NCBI RefSeq assembly: GCF_006483455.1
Contig: NZ_PPPU01000022.1
Location: 1-64,000 of the forward strand
Reading direction: 5' to 3'
DNA length: 64,000 nucleotides
DNA from: Methylomonas koyamae
Lineage (GTDB): Bacteria; Pseudomonadota; Gammaproteobacteria; Methylococcales; Methylomonadaceae
Under the pieces are notes generated by a model. It did no database searches, was not told where the DNA came from, and worked only from the letters and a program-made list of their open reading frames with translations. Positions 57,344-64,000 of this stretch are shown piece by piece (position 1 is the stretch's first letter; each line of letters starts with the position of its first letter). The translations under genes were made by a program, and so were the position numbers.

Positions 57344-60336
57344 TGGTGGCGAATAGTAAGCCGGATTCGGATTTCGTCAGGTCAAGCCTGTTTCAGGCTA
57401 TTTTCGAAAACTGCCAGTTTGGATTGATCGTTGTGAACCGGGCTTCTTCCGTCGTTGCCTGGAATCCTTGGATGGCGAAGTGCAGCGGTATCGATGCCGA
57501 GCGGGCGTTCGGCAAATCTTTAGCCGAACTATTTCCCAATGTGGTCGGCGGCAGTTTGCAAAGAGCGATAGACGTTGCTTTGAGCCACGGCATGTCGTCG
57601 ATTATTTCCCATACCTTAAACCGCAATCCGCTGCCGTTGACTGCTGCCAGCGGTGCAGCCATCGATCAGCAATTGAAGGTTACGCCGCTCAATACTGCCG
57701 ATTCGCATCTTTGTTTGATTCAAATCAACGATATTACGGCCGCGGTCAAGCGCGATAGCCAACTGCTGGATAACGTCGCCGAGCTGAGTTTTCATAAATA
57801 CGCATTCGACCAGCACGCAATCGTGGCCGTTACTGAAGTGGACGGCACCATTACTTACGTTAACGATCTGTTTTGCAAAGTCAGCCAATACTCGCGGGAG
57901 GAGTTGATCGGCCAGAACCACAGGCTGTTGAACTCGGGACTGCATCCGCAGCAGTTCTTTCGGGATATGTTTAAGGTTATCGGCAAAGGCAAGGTTTGGC
58001 AGGGCGATATCTGCAATCGGACCAAGAGCGGCGAGCTGTACTGGGTATCGACCACTATCGTGCCGGACATCGGCCAGAATGGGAAACCGCGCCGGTATCT
58101 GGCGATTCGCACCGACATCACCGAACGCAAACGCGCCGAAGAAGCCGCCAACGCGGCGACGGTGGCCAAATCGCAATTTTTGGCCAATATGAGCCACGAG
58201 ATCCGGACGCCGATGAACGCGATTTTGGGTCTGACTCGCCAGGTATTGGAAACCGAACTGACGGCGGAGCAACGCGAACAATTGGATAAAGTCAGAAAGT
58301 CCGGCCAGGTGCTGATCCGGATCATTAACGACATTCTGGATTTTTCCCGATTCGAGTCCGGTGCCGTGGCGCTGGAACAGCTGCCGATCAGACTTGAGAC
58401 GGTGTTGCAGGAAGTCACCGACTTGTTCGGCGCCCAGATCGAAGAAAAAGGCTTGGAGATGTTTGTGGACATTCATCCCGATACGCCGTTTTACGTGATG
58501 GGCGATCCGCATCGACTGACCCAAATTCTTAACAATCTGATCAGTAACGCGATTAAATTTACCGAAAATGGCGAAATTTACCTGTCGGTACAAGCGGATG
58601 GCCGGACCGAAAAAACAGTGACTCTGGTTTTTAGCGTCCGCGATACCGGGATCGGCGTGTCGGCGGATAAAATCGAATCCCTGTTCAATCCCTTTGTGCA
58701 GGCCGACAATTCGACCACGCGGCGCTTCGGCGGCAGCGGCTTGGGATTGGCCATATCCCGGAAGCTGGTGGAGCTGATGGGCGGGCGTATCGAGATGACC
58801 AGTACCTGCGGCCAGGGTACCTGTGTCAATTTTTCGATCGAGGTGGGATTAATGCCGGGCGAGGCCGTTCTGTCGCACACCTCGGCCGGGGATTTGCAAA
58901 GCTTGCTGGGCAAGCGGGTTTTGATCGTGGACGACATCGAGTCGTCGCGCAATATTCTGTCGCGTCTGATCGGTTTATGGGGGATGCATGCGGTCATGGC
59001 CGGTTCCGGCGAAGAAGCGTTGGTGGCGATAGAACAGGCCTTGCGTGAGCGGTGGCCTTTTTACGCGGTGCTGCTGGATTGGCGTATGCCGGGAATGAGC
59101 GGATTGCAAGTGGCGGCGGAGTTGAAAAAACGGCTGAGCGGGGGAGAAGCTAACGATCCGCTCAAGGTGTTGATGGTCACCGCTTACGATAAGCAGGCGC
59201 TGCTGCGGCATCCCGATGCACATTTCGTCGACAACGTGCTGTCGAAACCGATTCTGCCTTCCAAGTTGTTCGATGCGCTGTTGAGCCGTAAAACCAATCC
59301 TGACGTGGTTGCGCCGGAATTGACCAGGCGCCGCTTCGAAGGGCTTAGGGTGTTGCTGGTGGAAGATCACGATATCAATCAGGAAGTCGCCGTCAATTTT
59401 TTAAAAAAACGCGGGGTGGACGTTACAGTGGCCTGGCATGGTTTGGAAGCGGTCGAGTTTGTCAAGCGCCGTACATTCGACTTGGTGTTAATGGATTTGC
59501 ACATGCCGGTGATGGGGGGGCAGGAAGCCACTCGTTTGATTCGGCAAATGCCGCAAGGCCGTAATCTGCCGATCGTGGCGATGACCGCCGCCATTTTGGA
59601 CGAAGATCGCAGAGCTTGCCTGGAGGCCGGCATGGACGATTTTATTCCGAAACCGGTAGAGCCGACCGATCTGGCCCGGGTATTGGAGCTTTTCAGTCGG
59701 CGCGGCCCGTTGGCGGCGCAAGTCGAACAGGCCGCGATCATAACCCATCGGCCCATCTTGGATGTGACCCAAAGTTTGCGTCTGCTGGACGGCGACATCG
59801 CTTTGCTGCAACGGCTGATCAGCAGCTTCATCGAGCGTTTTCACGATATTACGGCGCAGTTATCCGCATTGCTGGCCAAGCGCAATCCAAAGGACGCGGC
59901 CAATATGATTCATGCCGTGAAAGGGGTTGCCGCCAATCTGGGGGCATCGGCGTTGGCGGACGCCTGTAGCCGGTTGATGGAGGAAATCAAGCTGGACAGC
60001 GGAACCTTGTCGATGGACGCATTCAACACGGTGTTCACCGAAACCGTCAAGGAGATGCAAGTTTTTCTGGGCAAGCACCCCCAAACCGCAAGCGTCAAAG
60101 TCGAAGAAAACGACTATGTTGGCTCGCCCGAGACCTTGCTGGAATTGGAGCCGTATCTGCTGCGCCAGGAAATCATTCCCGATGCATTGCTTGAGGCCCT
60201 CGACCGGCTGGCTGCCGACAACTCGGACGGTTCCGCTTTATTACGCCAGTTGAAATACCATCTGGACAATTTCGACCACCGGCAAGCGCGCGAGGTATTC
60301 GCGAATTGGAAATCGAGCACTGGGGGGCAAGCGTGA
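57343..60336 (+). CDS. PAS-containing hybrid histidine kinase
   Basis: A 997-residue multidomain kinase. Two PAS domains occupy residues about 15-140 and 150-270. HisKA follows with H285 in FLANMSHEIRTPM, then HATPase_c (NNLISNAIKF, GSGLGLAISRKL), receiver 1 (D579 in LLDWRMPG), receiver 2 (D718 in LMDLHMPVMGG) and an Hpt domain with H857 in MIHAVKGVAANLG. There is no membrane helix, so the signal is cytoplasmic. ATG 57343 overlaps the CheC stop by one base; a GTG three bases earlier is an alternative. Confidence 0.95.
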   Translation: MVANSKPDSDFVRSSLFQAIFENCQFGLIVVNRASSVVAWNPWMAKCSGIDAERAFGKSLAELFPNVVGGSLQRAIDVALSHGMSSIISHTLNRNPLPLTAASGAAIDQQLKVTPLNTADSHLCLIQINDITAAVKRDSQLLDNVAELSFHKYAFDQHAIVAVTEVDGTITYVNDLFCKVSQYSREELIGQNHRLLNSGLHPQQFFRDMFKVIGKGKVWQGDICNRTKSGELYWVSTTIVPDIGQNGKPRRYLAIRTDITERKRAEEAANAATVAKSQFLANMSHEIRTPMNAILGLTRQVLETELTAEQREQLDKVRKSGQVLIRIINDILDFSRFESGAVALEQLPIRLETVLQEVTDLFGAQIEEKGLEMFVDIHPDTPFYVMGDPHRLTQILNNLISNAIKFTENGEIYLSVQADGRTEKTVTLVFSVRDTGIGVSADKIESLFNPFVQADNSTTRRFGGSGLGLAISRKLVELMGGRIEMTSTCGQGTCVNFSIEVGLMPGEAVLSHTSAGDLQSLLGKRVLIVDDIESSRNILSRLIGLWGMHAVMAGSGEEALVAIEQALRERWPFYAVLLDWRMPGMSGLQVAAELKKRLSGGEANDPLKVLMVTAYDKQALLRHPDAHFVDNVLSKPILPSKLFDALLSRKTNPDVVAPELTRRRFEGLRVLLVEDHDINQEVAVNFLKKRGVDVTVAWHGLEAVEFVKRRTFDLVLMDLHMPVMGGQEATRLIRQMPQGRNLPIVAMTAAILDEDRRACLEAGMDDFIPKPVEPTDLARVLELFSRRGPLAAQVEQAAIITHRPILDVTQSLRLLDGDIALLQRLISSFIERFHDITAQLSALLAKRNPKDAANMIHAVKGVAANLGASALADACSRLMEEIKLDSGTLSMDAFNTVFTETVKEMQVFLGKHPQTASVKVEENDYVGSPETLLELEPYLLRQEIIPDALLEALDRLAADNSDGSALLRQLKYHLDNFDHRQAREVFANWKSSTGGQA

Positions 60337-62426
60337 GCGATAGTGCCCCCAGCCTAAAACCCCTGGTACTGTTGGTGGACGATTTGCCGGCCAACTTGCA
60401 CGTGCTGGTGTCGGCCTTAAAGGCGGATTTCCGCCTGAAAACCGCGACCAGCGGCGCGGACGCTTTAGCCTTGCTGGAGCAGCAGGACGATCTGCCGAAA
60501 CTGGTCGTCCTCGACGTCAAAATGCCGGGTATCGGCGGCATCGAGGTATTGCGTAGGATGCGGGCGTCGCCGGCAACCGGCGACATTCCGGTGATTCTGC
60601 TGAGCGCCGACAGTTCGGAACAAAACGAGCTGGCCGGCCTGCACCTCGGCGCGGACGATTACTTGGTAAAACCGATCTCACCCAATGTCTTGTCGGTAAG
60701 GGTCCACAACCAGATTCAGCGCCACGCGGACCGGGTGCAGTTGCGTTTGGCGGCGCATGTGTTCGAGTACAGTGGGGAGGCGATCATGATTACCGATCGC
60801 CATAACCGCATCATCGACGTCAACGCCGCGTTTTCGGCTCTGACCGGATACGATAAGGCCGACGTATTGGGCATGGACCCGAAAATGTTGTCTTCCGGTC
60901 AGGCCGAGCGGGAGTTGTACGAGCAGATGTGGGCCGGTATTCGGGACACAGGATTCTGGCAGGGGGAACTTTGGGACCGGCGTAAGGATGGTAGCGTATT
61001 TCCCAAAATGATGACGGTGTCGGTCGTGCGGGACCGAACCGGCGTCATCGAGTTTCATTTGGCCAACTTCGTCGACATCAGCCATCTGAAAGAAGCCCAT
61101 GCCCGGATCGAGCATCTGGCTCACCACGATCCGTTAACCGAATTGCCGAATCGCTTGCACTTGCAACTCTATCTCGAACAATCGCTGATGATTGCCAAGC
61201 GTGGGGGGGAGCAATTGGCCGTCATGTTGTTGGATTTGGATCGGTTCAAGAACATCAACGATACCTTGGGTCATTCCATCGGCGACCAGTTGCTGATTCA
61301 GGTGGCGAAGCGGCTGAAAACCTCGTTGCGGGAATACGACATGGTCGCCCGGCTGGGCGGTGACGAGTTTGTGGTGGTACTTAGATCTGCCGCGATAGAG
61401 GATGTCGCTTCTTCGGTGGCGAATAAGATCTGCCATAGCTTGGGGCAGCCGTTCACGATAGAAAAATTCACGTTGCGTACCGCTTCCAGTATCGGTATCG
61501 CGGTCTATCCGGATAATGCCGAGCATATGGAAGACCTGATGAAAAGCGCCGATACCGCGATGTACCACGCCAAGTCCGAAGGCGGCGGCAATTTTCAGTT
61601 TTTCTCGCCGGAAATGAACCGCAACGCCCACGAGAAAATGGAACTGGAAAACCAGTTGCACGAAGCGATCGAAAAACGCCAGTTCGAATTGTATTTCCAG
61701 CCGCAACTTTCGCTGCCGGACGAACGTTTGCTGGGTGCTGAGGTGTTGTTGCGCTGGCGTCATCCCGTCAAGGGATTGATTTCGCCCTCGGTGTTCATTC
61801 CGTTGGCGGAAGAGACCAACCAAATTTACAAAATCGGCGAGTGGGTGCTGGAAAACGCCTGCCGGCGGGCGGGCGAATGGATAGCGCAAGGATTACCGCT
61901 AAAGCGGATCGGGATCAACGTCTCGGCCAAACAGTTTCAAAACAAAGGCCTGTACGAAGCGGTAAAGCGGGCACTGGTGCTGGCCGACATTAGCCCTGAG
62001 TCGCTGGAGTTGGAATTGGAAATTACCGAGACCGCCGTAATGACCTCACCGGTACAGGCCGGCGAAATGTTGCAGTCGTTTCGCGAAATAGGCATCACGG
62101 TGGCCTTGGACGACTTCGGCCAAGGCTATTCGTCGTTGGGCCAGCTGAAAAATTTGCCGTTGGACCGTTTGAAGATCGACGCGGCCTTCGTCCAAGATAT
62201 TTCCGCCGACGTTGGCGAGCGCAATAATGGAGCGATCGCCTCGGCCACGATCGCGTTGGCGCACAATCTGGGCTTCAAGGTGATCGCCGAAGGCGTGGAA
62301 ACCTCGGAGCATTTGGCTTTCCTGATCGCCCACGGCTGTGACGAAGCCCAAGGTTATTATTTTGCGAAACCACTATCGGAGCGAGACTTCGAAGCGTTGT
62401 TGCGGCGTCAGCAATCCGAGGATTGA
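60333..62426 (+). CDS. receiver-PAS-GGDEF-EAL c-di-GMP enzyme
   Basis: A 697-residue response regulator. Receiver (phospho-acceptor in LVVLDVKMPG), PAS (HVFEYSGEAIMITDRHNRII), GGDEF (intact RLGGDEFVVV) and EAL domain. The EAL signature is EVL, but the metal and catalytic motifs INVSAKQ, ELEITE, DDFGQGYSSL, LKID and AEGVE are intact, so both synthesis and breakdown of c-di-GMP are possible. The GTG start overlaps the hybrid kinase stop by 4 bases, suggesting phosphorelay from that kinase. Confidence 0.94.
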   Translation: MSDSAPSLKPLVLLVDDLPANLHVLVSALKADFRLKTATSGADALALLEQQDDLPKLVVLDVKMPGIGGIEVLRRMRASPATGDIPVILLSADSSEQNELAGLHLGADDYLVKPISPNVLSVRVHNQIQRHADRVQLRLAAHVFEYSGEAIMITDRHNRIIDVNAAFSALTGYDKADVLGMDPKMLSSGQAERELYEQMWAGIRDTGFWQGELWDRRKDGSVFPKMMTVSVVRDRTGVIEFHLANFVDISHLKEAHARIEHLAHHDPLTELPNRLHLQLYLEQSLMIAKRGGEQLAVMLLDLDRFKNINDTLGHSIGDQLLIQVAKRLKTSLREYDMVARLGGDEFVVVLRSAAIEDVASSVANKICHSLGQPFTIEKFTLRTASSIGIAVYPDNAEHMEDLMKSADTAMYHAKSEGGGNFQFFSPEMNRNAHEKMELENQLHEAIEKRQFELYFQPQLSLPDERLLGAEVLLRWRHPVKGLISPSVFIPLAEETNQIYKIGEWVLENACRRAGEWIAQGLPLKRIGINVSAKQFQNKGLYEAVKRALVLADISPESLELELEITETAVMTSPVQAGEMLQSFREIGITVALDDFGQGYSSLGQLKNLPLDRLKIDAAFVQDISADVGERNNGAIASATIALAHNLGFKVIAEGVETSEHLAFLIAHGCDEAQGYYFAKPLSERDFEALLRRQQSED

Positions 62427-62441
62427 CGCAGCCGGCGAAAA

Positions 62442-62486
62442 CCGTTCGCGCTGTGCCGTTTTAGGGCCGGCTCAATGCGAACGGTA
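62442..62486. terminator. inverted repeat between convergent genes
   Basis: ACCGTTCGC and GCGAACGGT form a perfect 9-base stem with a 27-base loop between the convergent GGDEF-EAL and PEP-CTERM genes. There is no strong T-run; a bidirectional terminator is plausible. Confidence 0.45.
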
Positions 62487-62506
62487 TCAAACGGGTTAGC
62501 GCCGGA

Positions 62507-63622
62507 TCAAACTGCCTCAGCCCGTTTGCGGCGCTGGGCTGCCAACAGTCCCAATACCCCGGAGCCCATAAACCAAAATGCAGCCGGTACCGGCACCGGC
62601 GCGACAGCATTCAGATTGACCGCGCCGTTCTGAGCACCGAGGTAAGTACCGATTTCGGTATCCAACGGGTTCGAGTCGCTGCTGGCTTTGGCTTCATGGT
62701 TTTCCGGGTCGTACTCGCCGGCATACTTGTAAAATTCGTAACGGAAGATCACCGATTCCGCGTTCTGGCCCAGTACGTTTTTATAGCCGGCTTCCAATTT
62801 GCCGGCGTCCGGGTTGCCCGGATCGGTTTGCAATAACTGCCATTCGATTTCGGTTTCGGCTTTTTCAATAACCGGATTGCCGCCGATTAACTCTTCCAGT
62901 CCGACTTCCCTCTCCAGCTCGGTACGGAATACTTTCACCCAGATCGCTTCGCCGAATTGGCCCTCAAGCTCCGCTTGCGGGGCGCGAATATCGGCCACCA
63001 CCACCGGTTGCGGTTGCGGCTGACCGGCTGGAGCCGGATCGGCCGGAATCACGTTCCAATTCGGTGCCGGCAGCACCACGTTGCCGTTGCTGTTGGTAAG
63101 TTTGCCGGTATTGCTGCCGTCGTCGAACAGCCAGCTATAGGTGGTTTTGCTGGCGTTCTTGCTGGTGCCGACGCCGAAATGGTCGCACGGGGTCGCGGCG
63201 CTGTAGCCGACGCCGCCGCCGGTCCAGCAGTTGTCGCCGGGCGTGATGAAGGTTCCGCTCGGGGTACCGAAAAACCAGGATTGACTCGCCGCATCCCACG
63301 CGCTGGCGTAGGTGACCCGAGTACCGAACACGGCGCCGTTAGTGTATTCGCTGATCATTGGCGCGCCGTAACGCACTACCGCATTGCCGGGATCGAAGCC
63401 GGTGCCGCTGGGAAAGCCGCGCCCGGCGCCGCCGAAGGTGTCGGTAATGTCGCTACTGTGCAGGCCTTCGAGTTCGATTTCGAAGCCGTGGGCGGTATTG
63501 CCGGTATCGTTAACGACGTCGAAATTGCCCAGAAAACCGAGAAAACTCGCCGAAGCAATATTCGGTAACAGGACTAACGAGAATGTTGCGGCATAAGCCT
63601 GGGATTTGAGTGTGGTCGCCAT
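62507..63622 (-). CDS. PEP-CTERM/VPxPA-type sorting domain protein
   Basis: A 371-residue exported protein. A signal peptide (about 1-25, ending ASA-S) precedes an Asn/Gly-rich body with two Cys (NCWTGGG and TPCDHFG), a Pro/Gln-rich linker and an acidic region. The C-terminus has VPVPAAFWFMGSGVLGLL followed by RRKR, the exosortase sorting signal. ATG 63622 follows AGGAGC. The surface role is unknown. Confidence 0.88.
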   Translation of the reverse strand: MATTLKSQAYAATFSLVLLPNIASASFLGFLGNFDVVNDTGNTAHGFEIELEGLHSSDITDTFGGAGRGFPSGTGFDPGNAVVRYGAPMISEYTNGAVFGTRVTYASAWDAASQSWFFGTPSGTFITPGDNCWTGGGVGYSAATPCDHFGVGTSKNASKTTYSWLFDDGSNTGKLTNSNGNVVLPAPNWNVIPADPAPAGQPQPQPVVVADIRAPQAELEGQFGEAIWVKVFRTELEREVGLEELIGGNPVIEKAETEIEWQLLQTDPGNPDAGKLEAGYKNVLGQNAESVIFRYEFYKYAGEYDPENHEAKASSDSNPLDTEIGTYLGAQNGAVNLNAVAPVPVPAAFWFMGSGVLGLLAAQRRKRAEAV

Positions 63623-63720
63623 TATTGCTCCTGGTTGGCTGGGACTTGACTGGGCAGATCGTCTATGGGACGACAGCATGTCTTATAGCAAACCAAGATG
63701 AATTTAACATTAAAACTGTG

Positions 63721-64000
63721 TTAATCCTCACAGTTTGGCGAATGCGGTTTGCGCCCGGTGATCATCGCTTTCACCAAACCTTCCTTATGGACTTTGCTGG
63801 AAACGACTACGCCCAGCACATGGATAGCGATCAATACCAACATCAGATTGCTGGCGGTCTCGTGGATTTCCTCCCAGAATTCCTCGGCCTCATCTCCAGC
63901 TTCAGCCGGCTTGCCTTTGCCTTCTTCTTCCTCTTCGGCGTGGGCGGCGCTGATTACACTCAGCATTCGATTGTCCTGCGCCAGCGGGCCGCGGCCTTCT
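63721..64000 (-). CDS. cytochrome b561-type protein, C-terminal part (partial)
   Basis: The reading frame enters from beyond the window and ends at 63721. The visible 92 residues begin EGRGPLAQDN, carry an acidic Glu/Lys insert, and end with a transmembrane helix preceded by a His (EEIHETASNLMLVLIAIHVLGVVVSS) and followed by VKAMITGRKP. This is the C-terminal part of a di-haem cytochrome b561/hydrogenase-b type subunit, with both His as likely haem ligands. An internal ATG at 63966 is unlikely to be the start. Confidence 0.75.
   Translation of the reverse strand, partial: EGRGPLAQDNRMLSVISAAHAEEEEEGKGKPAEAGDEAEEFWEEIHETASNLMLVLIAIHVLGVVVSSKVHKEGLVKAMITGRKPHSPNCED

Overview
The window reads as chromosome of a Gammaproteobacterium, most probably a methylotroph or methanotroph of the Methylococcales type. 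The supports are a formate-tetrahydrofolate ligase, VPLPA/PEP-CTERM surface proteins, an N-type ATPase beside a canonical sulfate/cysteine locus, and moderately GC-rich coding DNA. This assignment is inference; no rRNA or methane-oxidation gene is present. I see no rRNA, tRNA, CRISPR array or intact mobile element.

Layout. 0.5-10.3 kb: housekeeping and accessory metabolism. It holds two translationally coupled SAM methyltransferases divergent from a MmyB-like HTH regulator, a GNAT acetyltransferase, fhs, rpiA, ilvA, ppk2 and a membrane-anchored HExxH protein of M91/NleD type. 10.5-34.2 kb: a large surface/secretion locus. It holds a VPLPA-CTERM protein, a PstS-like secreted protein, a TpsB transporter, a 3374-residue TpsA haemagglutinin, a DUF2341-LamG-ExbB fusion, ExbD, TonB, a Porin_5 protein, a secreted coiled-coil protein and a TPR lipoprotein. 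Two cyclic-di-GMP-I (GEMM) riboswitches precede the VPLPA-CTERM gene and the giant TpsA. Pho-box-like repeats lie upstream of TpsB, TpsA and the ExbB fusion. The gene set resembles the phosphate-regulated PdtA/PdtB-ExbB2/ExbD2 cluster of Pseudomonas aeruginosa, so I read it as an energised two-partner secretion system taking phosphate and c-di-GMP inputs.

34.3-46.4 kb: sulfur locus. It holds a YezD-family protein, an alginate-export-type outer-membrane channel, sbp-cysT-cysW-cysA, cysB, cysK and cysE, then a family 2A encapsulin shell overlapping its cargo cysteine desulfurase. Sulfate import, cysteine synthesis and a nanocompartment that draws sulfur from cysteine are therefore physically linked. 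A terminator-like hairpin sits in the encapsulin leader. An IS3-family transposase remnant closes the segment.

46.7-49.7 kb: an AIM24-type protein, an M48 peptidase and a degenerate EAL protein. 49.9-56.0 kb: an N-ATPase operon atpDCQBEFAG that lacks atpR and encodes an unusual c subunit. 56.4-62.4 kb: a tight signalling operon (CheY-like receiver, CheC-like phosphatase, hybrid kinase, receiver-PAS-GGDEF-EAL protein). 62.5-64 kb: a PEP-CTERM-type protein and the C-terminal end of a cytochrome b561-type protein that runs off the window. c-di-GMP is the recurring theme: two riboswitches, one intact GGDEF-EAL enzyme and one degenerate EAL protein lie within 52 kb.
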